NCBI GenBank assembly: GCA_007258455.2
Contig: VDFB02262731.1
Coordinates: 1 to 64,000 of the forward strand
DNA: 64,000 nt
Direction: 5' to 3'
DNA from: Sequoia sempervirens
Lineage: Eukaryota > Streptophyta > Pinopsida > Cupressales > Cupressaceae
Each line of letters opens with the position of its first letter. Within the stretch, counting starts at the first letter, position 1. Positions 25,363 through 37,934 of this stretch are shown here, piece after piece. The notes under the pieces are model-generated. The model ran no database searches. It was given only the letters and a program-made list of their open reading frames with translations, and was not told the origin of the DNA. The position numbers and the translations under genes were made by a program.

Positions 25363-28300
25363 ATTTTAGTACAATCAAAATAAATGATGAAGCCCTTAGT
25401 GAAACAATTAGGAGTAAAATTTGTAAATATATTTTTGTGAAATATTTCCACCCTGAGCACCTTAATAACATATAATTTTGTAGTGTTATTTTAAATTAAG
25501 GGTTGGTTTTGAGTTTAATAGAGTAAATTAAGTTGCAAAGATAAGTGTATAAAGGAGGTTGAGTTAGGCATTTGATCATATAACCAAGTATTGGGAATGA
25601 ATTTTATATAGCACATCAAGTTTGCAAAGAAAAGTATAAACAGGAGATTTCAAGTTGGGCATTCAACCATCACAACCACTACATAATGATGCTTTAAGTG
25701 AGGACCTCTAGGAATAAAAACATCCACAAATGAATTTTAGGCAAAAGAGCTACCTTTAAAACTTGGTGGCTAAAGGAAGTCAACTTGGTTATTTTACCTT
25801 ATAGCAACCATAATAGAAACCAATACCTTTGGCAAAGACAACTAAGGATAAAAAATTACACACTTTTTGGTGAAATATTTATCCCTTGTATCTTGATAAC
25901 TTAGATAGATAGGGTATTTTAGGTCATTATATTTATCCCAACCATAATTGGGATGATTATTTATGAAAAGACAACTTGTAATAAATAAGAATATACAAAG
26001 GAATGATTTATACAACTATTATCATTCTCTTAACCTAATTGCATCAAGGAGAGGATGCATCCACAAGAAAGTTATTGTTATAATCAACATTGTGTGGACT
26101 TAAACCCCTAGCAATGATATATGTTATGCCTTTGAATTTCCTTTGTGTGTTTTTCATATGTAATATACCAAACTAAAAATATCATGATAAATTCATATTT
26201 GTCACTTGCATCAACCAAAGTTCATAAATTTCATAGGACTGGAAAAATTGCAACATATCTAGCAAGGCAGTCAACACCTAAACTACACCAAATGAACCTA
26301 AAATATTTGCAAACCTAACATAACATTTTCAAATCTAATTTTTATAACAAACGGGACTATTATTATAGTCATTACAACATTATCAAATCTAGAAACAACA
26401 ACAAAACCCATAAACTCTTGTCAATTCTATTCATCAATCTTGCAACTTGATTATAACAATGTTCACATAAAGACTTCAAGAACTTCTCATTTATGATGTT
26501 ACTTCACTAAGGATACAATGCACAATGCACCATAGGCAACATTACCAAAAGAACACATTTTTATAATTCAGGCATATGGCATACCCACATTACTTTCAAT
26601 GCATAAGTCACATAAGAAAATTCACAATGCTCAATCATGAGCCAAGAAATTACCACCCAATTTCAATCACATGCATTCATATACACACATCCAAGGAGAA
26701 CACGAAATTATAAGCAAGACCACTCAAGGGTCACCACATGTTCACACTTAACACAATCACGACATCAAGATGACAATCATACATGAAATCACTTCTCAGA
26801 AACTCAAGGGCACAACTAACCCTCAAAAGAAATAATTTCTCAAATGTATCATACTAGGGAAAAATGACAATAATAATTTCTATCAACATCACAATCACAC
26901 AAGCAAAGACTCGACCTAAGCTCTCACACAATGAACAATGCATCAAAGAGTGATCATTCCCCACTCAAGAGACTCTCAACTAGGGGTATCTTCGAGCATC
27001 ATTGTCAAATGTGTTAGGGTCTAGGAGGCACTCTTCCTCCTCAAACACACTACACGAGTTGGTTCATATTAAACTCTCAAAATGCCACCCAAGGCACCCA
27101 TGTGAGGAGCCAACACTGACTCACCAAGACAAGTAATTACATGATCATGCACCAAGTATTTAAAACCACATGGGTAAAACATAACTCAAAGATCCCAGTG
27201 TTGTTAGAATGGTTATGAAATGACCTAGATCAAGTTTTGCATCTTAGTGTAGTAGACAAATTCCCTAGTGTTAAACCTAGAGCTTTGATACCAAATATAA
27301 GGATCAAGACCCAAAATAATCTCACAAAAATAAATAATAACTCATTATCTCATAAAAATGGAATAAAAATGATACAAGTTTATTAGTTAAATAAATTTCA
27401 TAACACATCCTCATATGTGTGGTGCATAATCCACATAAAAGCACATAATATCTTATATAAAAAAGTACAACTCAAACTCTCATGTCATATAATCATCTAA
27501 CTATACAATTTGTAAGTACAATTACAATCAATGATGCAAGAATAATGCGAGGATAGAAATAATATAGTCTTTGACCACCACTGACCCTCATAGTCATCCA
27601 CAAGTCAAGAGATGGAAACATGGCTTGGGTGCTTTTCTACCCAACCACGAAGCTTACGCTTCCCTGAAATTCTTCCTACTTAAAGAATACCCTACCCTGC
27701 ACGAAGTACCTAGCAACCTCAAAATAAAAGGCACACTGGAATCTTGGTGTAAGCCTAATATATCTACATGCATTTCTATCATGAACATGCAATGTCCTAC
27801 TATCATAATATGGCAAGAAACATATAAATAAATTTTATAGCTAAATTCCATCTATTTCAATGGATGCATGGTTTTGGCTAAAGCACTAGAATACACCAAA
27901 AATTCCCAAAAAGAGGATCATCTTTCTATTAGTCCACATTCAACACCCTATCCTAGAAGGTAAACCCATCACAAATAGAAGACAATAACATAAATATTGA
28001 CCACAAAATAAATAAATAAATAAATACTTTTTTCCTCCATGCAATGATTATGTACATCTTCATTATTTTGACTTTGCATGCATAATAATAGTAAAATATA
28101 TATCTTTGACATGATTCATTCATTTTTCCTGACATGCAATTAATCTTTCAATAACAATTTCTACTTCATGCAATTAATAATGTACATGCATCCATTCACA
28201 TTTCCATGCAATCTTTAATGTAAGTTAGAACTATTTTATTTTATGCTATAATGACTAAAACTAATATTTTGTAGGTTTAACCATATGAAGTCAGTTTTTA

Positions 28301-28575
28301 AAATGAGATACATTCTTGACTAGATGTATATATACTTATAATTATACTATTTACATGTTGATTTGAAATAAAATCTCGGATTCATATAGTTACATGACAA
28401 TATCATGTAATTAATCAATTTATAGTCTCTTGTAGATTTAACACAACAAAAAAGAAAAATAATTTAATTCAAACCTACTATCATTACATAGGCACTGCCC
28501 CTATATAAATAATTGTCACTGCTTAATGGTGCAATAAGATTTCTGATTTGATTGTGTAATGATCCAGCTCTCTAT
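25363..28575. other. Intergenic, old repeat sequence
   Basis: No coding sequence recognised. A primer-site-like TGGTATCAAAGCTCT on the minus strand (27293-27279) hints at an old LTR element lying to either side, but I could not find LTR ends or a repeat partner. Confidence 0.4.
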
Positions 28576-28677
28576 CATCCTGATGATGGATCATGTAGTA
28601 TGATTCAAACGCGATGTGAAAAATCAAAACACAATCAAATCCATAAATTAATAGCACACTTGATGGATTGTGGAAAC
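28576..28677 (+). repeat. Hammerhead-like repeat, copy 1 (decayed)
   Basis: Shares CATCCTGATGATGGATCATG at its start and GGATTGTGGAAAC at its end with 29638-29741. The CTGATGA core (28580-28586) and stem II arms remain, but the 3' core is damaged: the GAAA segment reads CAAA after a short deletion. Confidence 0.6.
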
Positions 28678-29637
28678 TTGATATCTTTAACTGTTTAATT
28701 TACAAATCACATATAATGCCACTCCAAAACTGGGAAAAAGAGGACAAAATAAATGATTTCAACATAATAAACTACGACTATTTAAAGTATTAATTGATGA
28801 CTACATAGGCTACAGGAAAACATTATAGGGTTCGATTCCATAAGGCATATTTCTAATCCAAATTTGTTATGCAAGATAGAGGATAATGACATGGTTTTAA
28901 ATTATCTCGAGTCTTTTTAAGTTGAAAGCATACTATCCAAATATGGTGTCACCCCTAACTTGGTATTATTCGCTTTAATCTCTAAACAAAATCTGATTTC
29001 ATTTATAAAGCCGACGTGCCAAATTGGGAGAATAGAGATGGGCGCAATCCCAAAACTTCCTGGCAGTTATTTAAATTCACAATCAAAATCATAAATAGAA
29101 AACCAGCATAGAGTTTGGAGAAGAGGTGCTTTCCTTTATGTTTGTTGTTCATTAGCTTAGGTTGAAAGTTTGGTTTCCTATTTCTTGCATAAAATCAAAC
29201 ACTCAAACATGCTTCACTATCAATGGCGACACCCCTAAAGTATGTGGCATTAATTTAATGTAAAAATCAATTCAGATTCTTGTTGTTCTGAAAAGAGGGG
29301 TGAGTTAGAGGGGTGGTGATTCATTAATCTTTGACTGGTTTTAATGTATAAAGAAATTTTGTAACTTACAGACTTCGATATGTTTTTCTTAAACTAATTC
29401 ATAAGTCTGATGTTATTTCATGCAGTAGTGGGTAGGCACAACCATGTGCAGATATATGGCATGGATAAAACTTAAACAATAAGTAAAGAATAAAAGTAAA
29501 GAATGAAAAACTCGGTGTCGCTAATCCCTTGCTCAACAATACAAGCAAAACATTGAAGAAAAATATCCTTAGTCATTGTTATCCAAAAATCTCTTTTTCT
29601 GCTTTTAGTCATTGAAGAAAAATTCTCTTTCTGCTTT
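28678..29637. other. Spacer between the two hammerhead-like repeats
   Basis: No gene seen. Similar GGTGTCACCCCTAA and GGCGACACCCCTAA blocks occur near 28948 and 29225, which may be part of the same decayed element. Confidence 0.35.
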
Positions 29638-29741
29638 CATCCTGATGATGGATCATGGAGTATGATCCGAAACGTTGATGTAAAAATATGCACATAGTTT
29701 ATCCAAAAGTCTTGAAGCTAACTATTATGGACTGTGGAAAC
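29638..29741 (+). ncRNA. Hammerhead-ribozyme-like motif, copy 2
   Basis: Stem I is CATC (29638-29641) with GATG (29677-29680). The core CTGATGA is at 29642-29648. Stem II is GGATCAT (29650-29656) with ATGATCC (29662-29668). GAAA follows at 29669-29672, then CGTT with the expected U-H cleavage position at 29675-29676. This fits the minimal hammerhead type with a one-pair stem III described from Penelope-like elements, except for one extra U (29649) between the core and stem II. Activity is not shown; the rest of the repeat has no known fold. Confidence 0.45.
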
Positions 29742-29943
29742 AAAATGTGATTAATCCCTTAGTCATTGTTATGCCATCTAGGATTCTCTCCAATAACCTT
29801 CCTCTTCTCACAATATATTGTCGTTGCTCCAAAAACTTGCTCTTCAAAAACTGTCCCACAAGTATGAGAGTTTATCTCTCTTTATCATTTTAATTCTTAA
29901 TAAATTTAATTTTTGCAGGATGGGACTAAGAATGTAAAGATAA

Positions 29944-30085
29944 GCCGGTATTGGCATGGTGTGATGATTTATAGGTGGCATTGTTGTTCTTGTCACCAAG
30001 GTTCAAACCCCATTGGGGTAAGTGGTATTGTTGAATGGTTGTATCCAAGTCCATAGCTCCGGCCAAAAGCGCTTAATTTTTTTAA
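29944..30085 (+). mobile_element. tRNA-derived SINE (family 1), 16-bp TSD
   Basis: A perfect 16-bp duplication AAGAATGTAAAGATAA flanks it (29928-29943 and 30086-30101). The B-box GGTTCAAACCC is near consensus (30000-30010). The body matches 19440-19614, with an internal deletion relative to it, and the 3' end is a T-rich run. Confidence 0.85.
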
Positions 30086-30101
30086 AAGAATGTAAAGATA
30101 A

Positions 30102-30965
30102 ATTTAATTAAGCATTACTATTGTTGTAAACGGGTGTGACCTTTGTAACCACCTTTGGGTTATTATTTAAACTAATAAAATAATTGAAATAAGAACAAAA
30201 AGGAAAAAAAGAGAAAGTGATATAGTGGAGGTTTGGGGTCCTGACTAGTATTTAAACATTTGGAGAAGGGACAAACAGGGGTGTGTCCAATTCGGGGTAC
30301 AACGTGCATTCGAGAGTGTCTTGGTGAGGGCTACATTTATGTTGTGAAAGTAGGTTGGGTTCTATGTGAGAACCAGTTTCCTCTGGGGATGTTTGTGTTG
30401 GGAAAAGCCTAGACCTGCAACCCTCCCTCTATGTGTCGGATAGTAGCTTCATAAAAAGATTATAGATATTTGTAATTCGATTGCATTTATAATTTAAATG
30501 TTTATTGCATTAATTTATTATCTTTTATCAATATTATAAACGTCGTCATATTGATATTCATTAATTATTGTTGCACTCTTATTTATTATTATTTTTAATT
30601 AATATATACGTTTTTACTCATTAAATAAATTAAAACATATTTTATTTTTATTGCTGGGAAATAATTAGGTTATAGTTTTAACTTTTAGTAATTTTAGAAC
30701 TTATATTTAAGTACATCATTGCATGATTTCATGCAATCTTTTTCAATTTTGACTATTTATATATTAATAACAAACTTAAGTTAATTTTATTTTAACAATA
30801 ATAATCATACAATTTAGATTTAAACTTATTTATATATTTTATAGTATTATAGTAATAATAATATTAATACATATAATTTATAAAATCTATTATAAATAAA
30901 ATATTTTATTTTTTTAATCAATCATTTTAACTTTTGAAAATAAAACAACATATCCTAATTGATTT
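30102..30965. other. Intergenic
   Basis: 30230-30440 is GC-richer and of unknown origin. The remainder is AT-rich without coding signal. Confidence 0.4.
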
Positions 30966-30983
30966 AACTTTCACAATATTATA

Positions 30984-31178
30984 AAGGGTGGTGTACCTAG
31001 CTCATTTGGCTAAAGCATCATGTTGTAGGCAAGAGGTCAGGAGGTCTAGTCTTCCCACCATCCACGTGGTATTGGAGGGCATGTTGCACCAGCGCCATCT
31101 GTCACATGAAAAAAAATTACTAGGCACACTATAGTTTATAGGGGATGGATACCCAACCGATTCTTGTAGTCTAAGAAA
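30984..31178 (+). mobile_element. tRNA-derived SINE (family 2), 18-bp TSD
   Basis: A perfect 18-bp duplication AACTTTCACAATATTATA flanks it (30966-30983 and 31179-31196). The 5' end is strongly tRNA-like: A-box TAGCTCATTTGGCTAAAGC (30998-31016) and B-box-like GGAGGTCTAGTCTTCC (31040-31055). It is a different family from the two SINEs above. The perfect long duplication suggests a young insertion. Confidence 0.88.
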
Positions 31179-31495
31179 AACTTTCACAATATTATAGAAT
31201 ATAACAATCATTATTTAAATCATAAAGCACAAAGCAACGATGTAATCATAATAATTCAACACAATCATCTTGTACACAATGCAATAATGAATGCTACTAT
31301 GTGTGTGTGTGCATGCATCAGGTTCCATCATATTGTTCATTTATCAAGTGGCTAGGATAACTCTACCTCAGCCATGTTCTCGTCTTTGACAAATACCTGC
31401 TCATATTCTTGCACTCAATTACACTTAGATTGCCATCAGTAGGTTAGTCCTTAAAACCATAGTCGAAGCACATACATATAAAATCTTATCTTTAT

Positions 31496-31595
31496 NNNNN
31501 NNNNNNNNNNNNNNNNNNNNNNNNNNNNNNNNNNNNNNNNNNNNNNNNNNNNNNNNNNNNNNNNNNNNNNNNNNNNNNNNNNNNNNNNNNNNNNN
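31496..31595. other. Assembly gap (100 N)
   Basis: Exactly 100 unknown bases, the conventional placeholder size, so the true distance is unknown. The left end of a family A LTR and the 5' half of a chromovirus should lie here but are absent from both sides. Confidence 0.99.
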
Positions 31596-34500
31596 TGAGC
31601 TCTGTGGTTTGATGTGATTATGCTGGTAACACAAGGGGACTTCTACTAGGCTTGTTCAATTCACAATGAAGGTCTAGACAATGAAGCTCTATTATTCCGG
31701 TAGGATCAAAGAAACTCAAAAAAGAAAAGGGTTCAGAAGCACTAATCTACTCCTAAGAATCCAAGAGACGGTATTGACTCGGTGAAACAAATAACCATGC
31801 TTTGCTTCGCCACGCTCAACGACAACTACACAAAGAGGGTGCAATCTTCAAGGGAATGTGCTTATGATTTTCACGTAAGGAATAATTACCATCAGATCGA
31901 ACAATAACTATCCAAACAGAAGTTAAGAATCCACAAAGTAGGCTCAGGCTAACTTTACGCATTGAACGAAAATCATCCGTTCAAAGAAAGTATGAGCAAA
32001 AAGTTTCACCATGAATCAATACTTATCAAATCTTGCGTTCATCTAACATACATGTAAAGAAATCTAAACTATGATGAGGGATAAGAACCATGACAACTCC
32101 AAAATAAGAGAAGCAATCACCATCAGAACAATGCATGCATTACTTATTACTTTGGCAATCTTACAACAGTTACTTATCTCAACATGTTTTGCAACATGCT
32201 CCCATGCTTTACAAATGAAGGGGTGAGCTCAATTTATAGGCTCCCCAATTACAATTCAACGGACAAGATTAATTTGGAATCAACGGCCAAGATTACAAAT
32301 AAAACCCTAATTAGGGTTTGCTACCCTTCGACCAATGAGAAAATTGCACTTGAGGACACCTGTCCTTTTTGCTAAATACGAACCAACAGATAAAATAGAA
32401 AGTTGTTGCATGTTGATTTGGAATGATTTGATTGGTCGGAAGATGACGAGGCGCCACCTTGGTCGTTTGTTCTTTTTCACGTTCTTGCCTTAGAATAATT
32501 TTTCCTGCCAATGATTCTGTCCTTTGCACTTTGATCTTGGATTACTTTGGCTCCTTCTCTTCTCGACTTGGAGCACCTATTTAGACTTGAAGCCCTTAAA
32601 TCATACTTTCCGAATTGCTTTAGAATTTCTTCACGTGCCATGAATCTGGAGAGGAATTCCCTTGTGCCTTCGCCGCAAAATTGGAACTTTTTCTGTAGAG
32701 AATTTCGCATACTTAGCCAAATTTTGGCTACTTTGTAATACCTTCAAGATTTTGGCCATTTTTGTGCTCAAATAAATTTCGCCGTTGGGTTTGTCTTCAA
32801 TTTTGAATTTGGCTTGCGTAAGTTGGATGTACTTGTCGGTGTGCCTGCCGTTGTCTTCATTATGCCAAACTCTTGGCGGACTTCCTGTTGGTCTTGCAAT
32901 GTGCAAGTTCTCTTTCATCTCCCTTCCGGTCGGACTTCTCATTTTCTTTGCCATTTTCCTCGCCTTGTGTAGTCATCCACCTGCAGTAAAACAAAACAAA
33001 TTTATTTTAGATAACTTTTCAAGATAAGCTTTGAAAGATTTTTATAAATTTCAATTTCATTCGGCCAAGATTTTCTTGCCGTCCATTTTGTTTGGCCATG
33101 ATTTTTTGATCGTTTCCCAAAAATATTTGGCCATTTCAATTTTATTTGGCCAAAAATATTTTTCGTCCATTTTTTCTCTAGCCACATCCAACTTTTCCCT
33201 AGCCACGTCCAACTTATTTTGTCCATTTGCTTGATTTTTTCCACAATTTTTCTAGCCATGGCGAAGATTTTCTTTAGTCACTTGGGCGAATCTTCAAAGT
33301 GCCATGCATATTTTAACTTTCCAAAGGTTTGGACTTAGGCAAATTTTAATCTTTTACTCCCCAATACATGGCGGACTTTAGCATTTCTTTGGCCACTTCT
33401 TCTATGGCTATGGCGGACTTTAACATTTCTTTTGCCATTTTAACCTTGTCTTTGTCCATGCCTTAGCCAAATTTATCTCTTTTTTGCTTTGGGCGGACTT
33501 CCTCATATTCTTCGCCATTGGTCACTTTTGCCTAGGGCGGACTTTGACCTCTTTCTTGCCATTTGCCTTGGTTGGAGGGCGGACTTCAGCATCTTGCATG
33601 CCATTCTCTCTATGTTGCTGGGCGGACTTCCTCCATTTTGATGCCATTTGACATTTTTTCTCAAGGCAGACTTCATGCTTTTCCTAGCCAATCACCTCAT
33701 GGACAGGGCGGAGTTCCTTCATTTGTTTGCCACTTGACTTCTTTCAAGGGCGGACTTCCTCTATTTGGTCGCCACTTGACTTCTTTTGGTGGGCGGACTT
33801 CATCATTTGGTTGGCCAAGACAAGGGCGGACTTGCTTGATAGTCTTGCCATTGGATGCTTTGGAGGGCGGACTTGCATGTTTTGATTGCCATTGACCATC
33901 TCTTGCTGGGCGGACTTCATCATCTTCCTAGCCACTTCATAGGCGGACTTGGCTGTTGGTCTGGCCATTTAATGCTTATGGCTGGGCGGACTTCATTGTT
34001 TCCTTTGCCATGGCCTCATTTTCTTAGGCAAATCCCTCTTCTCCATGGGCGGGCTTCAGCCTGTGCCTAGCCATTGCATACTTTGACAGGGGCGGACTTG
34101 ACAGACCTCACTGCCATTTGCTCCATAAGACCAGGCAGACTTCATCCCATTGTTGGCCATTGCTCAGATTTTTATTCCATTGATACTTGACTTAGAGCGG
34201 AATTGCTCAGATCTGTTGCCATTTAACTTCTTGACTGAAGCTTCATTGACTGGTAAACTCCATTTTCACGCTGGTAAACTTCATACTCAGGCAGATTTCT
34301 AGTCTCCTCCATGATTGTTCAGTCATGAACTACCTTCACCATGATCAGATTGCCATGAATGCTCAGATTTTTTACGAATTTCCAGATTTCTTCATGAATC
34401 AAATCTTCAACCATTTTTGGTGCTTTTACCAGATTTCCCTGTGATTTTCCAGAATTTCTCACCATTTTTGAACGAATTTTCCAGATTTTTGAACTTTTTT

Positions 34501-35016
34501 ATGTGATTTTCTAGATTTTTGCCAAAATTTCAAAAAATCTTCGAATCGATTTTCTGAGAGTTTCGTTGCTCGTTTTGAACTTCTGAGTGCGTTTTCGAAA
34601 CTCGTGACCCTTCTAAAAATAGAAACTTTCTAAAAATAGAAATTTTCCAAAAATAGCAACTTTCCAAAAATAGACCCTAAAAAATAGGGATCCCAGAATT
34701 GCCCAAAAGTGCCAAAAAGTAGGTCCTAAAAAATAGGGGGCCCGGGGTGAGAAACCCTAAAAAGTAGGAGATGTCAGAATTGACTGAAATGACAGTCAAT
34801 CTTCGTCTCCCAGGCCTTCTAAGCACAATGGTGACATTTATTCAGTGATCCAGGCGAAAATTCATTGACTCGACTCGGGTGACCATTCAAAATGCAGACT
34901 TAAGACCCCCCAAACGAAGAGCAGACAAAACGAGACACGCGAAAGCAAAACCCCTAAAAGGCAAACGACAAGGGTCCCCATTTGCAATGGGGCGAGGTGT
35001 GAGTTAGGTCACAACA
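31596..35016 (-). mobile_element. Family A LTR, minus strand, truncated by the gap
   Basis: On the minus strand it starts TGTTGTGACC at 35016 and follows the same order as the LTR at 3116-7867: GC-motif array, TATA box (32238-32231), then R-U5 ending with sequence matching the last ~120 bp before the 3' end. The terminal CAACA end falls in the N gap, so the duplication (GGTAC expected) cannot be checked. It was inserted into the chromovirus that resumes at 35017. Confidence 0.75.
33270..34230 (-). repeat. Array of GGGCGGACTT motifs in family A U3
   Basis: About twenty GGGCGGACTT-like cores at ~40-60 bp spacing, each near a TTGCCAT (ATGGCAA) word. This corresponds to the array at 5440-6300 on the opposite strand. 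Confidence 0.8.
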
Positions 35017-36274
35017 GGTACCTAAATCCAAATTGAAACAACAGATATTACGAGCCATACATGACACACCTACTGTAGGGCATCAAGGTTTCTTCAAAAC
35101 CTACAGGATGATTAGAGAGAGATTCTCATGGAAAGGTCTCAAGGATGATGTCATGCAGCATGTCAGAGAGTGTTTGACTTGTCAGCAGAACAAGTCTGAG
35201 CATACCTTTCCGGCAGGTCTTTTGCATCCAGTGCCTATTCCTGAGTAGAAGTGGGAAAGTATATCAATGGATTTTATTAATGGTCTTTCGAAGGTTCAGG
35301 GATGGGATTGTATATTTGTAGTAGTTGACAGGTTGACCAAATATGCACACTTCTATGCTATACCATCAGAGTATTCAGCTTTGCAGGTGGCGGAGTTGTT
35401 CTTTCAAGAGGCGTTTCATCTACATGGTCTTCCTAAAACCATAGTCAATGATCGGGACAGCAGGTTCCTCAATGCATTTTGGTAGGAGCTTTTTTGATTG
35501 GTAGGTACAGAATTAACACCAAGCACTATTTATCACCCTCAAACAGATGGGCAGACGGAGATTGTTAACAAATGGGTTGAGGGTTACCTTCGTAACTATA
35601 TTGCGAGCCATCAGCATGCTTGGATTAAGTGGTTATTTTTGGGAGAGTATTGTTACAATACTACTTATCATATGTCGATTGGCATGTCTCCATTCAGGGC
35701 ATTGTATGGGTATGATGCGTTATCTTTCGTGGACCTAGCCTTTGATGACAGTAGAGCTCCTCAAGCCAAGGAGTTGATGCAGGATACTAAGGATATCCTT
35801 AAGGTACTTAAGGATAACATTCAACAGGCACAAAATTAGCAGAAGCATCGTGTGGAGAGGACATTTAAGGTGGATGATTTGGTTTTCTTGTGCCTCCAGT
35901 CATACAGACAGAGTTCATTGAAAAGAAATGGTACAAAAAACCTCAAGCTGCAGTTTTACGGGTCTTATGGGATTGTGAGGAGAATTGGAGAGGTGGCATA
36001 TGAGCTTGACTTACCAGCAGGCAGTAGGATTCACAATGTTTTCCATGTATCTTGCCTCAAAAAGGCCTTGAGACAACATGTGGTTGCTTCTCTTGTCCTT
36101 CCACCGCTTGATGAGGAGGGAGTATTGATACTTGAGCCTGAGTCCATTGTTGATATGAGGGAGCGCAAGTTGCATAACAAGACAATCAGAGAATATTCAA
36201 TAAAATGGAGAGACTTGCCATTGGAGGATGCTACATGGGAAGGAGAGCAAATACTTCAGCATCCTAGTTTGTGA
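35017..36274 (+). pseudogene. Ty3/Gypsy chromovirus pol fragment: integrase and chromodomain
   Basis: One continuous frame with four internal stops (35246, 35483, 35495, 35837) and no frameshift. Domains in order: an HH-CC zinc-binding region (VGHQGF...CLTCQQNK, 35080-35200), the integrase core with its acidic triad visible (MDFI near 35267, NDRDSRF near 35448, TDGQTEIVN near 35545), the C-terminal module, and a chromodomain (MRERKLHNKTI...WRDLPLEDATWE, 36150-36240). The chromodomain marks it as a chromovirus, which usually target marked chromatin. Gag, protease, RT and RNase H are missing because the left side is cut by the family A LTR and the gap. Each stop is one C-to-T change from CAG or CGA. 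Confidence 0.9.
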
Positions 36275-36308
36275 TTGCTTGAGGGAAAGCAATCCCAGGA
36301 AGGGAGGA
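36275..36308 (+). other. PPT-adjacent hairpin and polypurine tract
   Basis: TTGCTT and AAGCAA arms (36275-36292), then AGGAAGGGAGGA. The 3' LTR starts at 36310. Confidence 0.75.
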
Positions 36309-36309
36309 C

Positions 36310-37626
36310 TGTAATGTCCTCACTTTAGCACTGACAGTTGGAGTTGTGTGCTAGCTCATTCACCATTCTCGTGAGCTAGTCTTTTGGTGAGGGAATGTAT
36401 TTTTGGCTAAGAAAATATTATTTTGATGATTTTTGCCAATAAGGGAGGGAATTAATATTTAATTATTTGGCAATGTGGAGTTATATTTAATTAATTTATT
36501 AAAGTGACTGAAATAAAATATATCATAGTCACTTAAGTTTAAAATATATCTTTTATCCCACATTGATAAGAAAAGTGAGTGGGCTCCCTTTGGAAAAATA
36601 TAAATAGAAGCTTGGGCTTGGCATTTATCATCTTATGTTGGAAATTATATTTGCTTATTGAGAATTTTCTCTTGGCTGGAACTAACAGACACCTTGATCA
36701 AGGTGATGGTCCCTTGGTTAGTAGGGTTTGGTGATGGCCCCATTCCCAAATTGAGAGGTGGATACAATCAATATTCATCATAGAGATTAATTGAGACATT
36801 TTGGAGAGTTTTGTGTGAAGAAAAGAGGTCTGCAATTTTGTTTCAATTTGCAGGTCAGCCATGAAAGAACTTGCATTTTCATTCGTAGCTCATCATTGAA
36901 GGATCAAATTTTTGTGAGAATTTGGGGGATCGATCGATTTGGTGACAACAATCATTTTCATAGCATTTTGGAGGACTTAGGAGCTGAAAATTATTTTTGA
37001 TTATTATCTTCTTCAAGCAGCAAGGGCGGCCCTCTTGACTAGGGGCGATTTTGATTTAGAGGCCTTCAAAAATTCTCATAAAATTCATAAGGGATCATTG
37101 GGCATCAAGGAGGAAGGGCGCACCACTTGGAGGCATAATTACATCTTCCCCAAGGAGAATTGACCTACTACATAGTGGCGGCAAGTGCATTTCCAGGTTT
37201 TTATCAGATTTTATATCATTTCTATAGTTGCATAATTCCAATCAGATTAGTCATATATTTTGGAAATTAATGTAAGCCAAGAGTCTTGGCATTTGCACAA
37301 CATTAGATCAGTCCTACTGCATCTTAGTTTTCAGACAAGGCTGAGATACTTCATGTAGAAGTCTGATTATAAATCATTTCCAGCTTGTAATTACATTTCA
37401 TATCATTTCAATATCAATTGGAGGTATAAGGAGTTTGCTGGACATCTATTTGAAAAAATGTCTCTTTCATGTAATTGCATTACTTTGAATTAGTTTTCAT
37501 GCCAAGAGTTTGTGAAAATGTCTCTCGGTTGTAGATGTGCATTTACATCTAGAAACTCATGTATATGCATCTGAAAAATCCAAAAAGAGCTACATTTCAT
37601 TTTAGATACTTGATTAGTTATCTTTG
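36310..37626 (+). mobile_element. Chromovirus 3' LTR, left part
   Basis: Starts TGTAATGTCC right after the purine tract. A TATA box (TATAAATAG) lies at 36600-36608. It is interrupted at 37626 by the giant family A unit; the CTTTG duplication marks the break. The remainder lies at 45719-45882. Confidence 0.75.
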
Positions 37627-37934
37627 TGTTGTGACCTTTTCACACATCACCCCATTCAAAATGGGGACCCCCTAATTTTTGCTCCATTCTGGTCTTTTGG
37701 CTTGGGTTTTTGTCTCTCTCTCTCTTTCCGTCTCTTTTCTGGCCCCTTCCTTTCCGGGGATGTCTCCGCCATTGAGCTTAAACGTGAAATTTTGGCCAAG
37801 TCTGAGAATTAGGGTTTCCATCTATCCTGGTCAGTCTGAGGCCAAATGAGTTGAATAAATTGAAAACAGAGATCAACATTGATGTCAGTGTGGTTCCAGT
37901 AGGCTTCCACTGAAGTTTCGTCAGATTCTGAAGT

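Noticed and set aside
27279..27293. Primer-site-like TGGTATCAAAGCTCT on the minus strand
   Set aside because: No LTR end (CA) directly before it, no direct-repeat partner and no target duplication could be found, so I do not call an element.
28576..28677. Copy 1 of the hammerhead-like repeat as an active ribozyme
   Set aside because: The GAAA core is destroyed by a small deletion and substitution, so cleavage is not expected.
31425..31634. Open frame spanning the assembly gap
   Set aside because: It exists only because unknown bases do not form stops.
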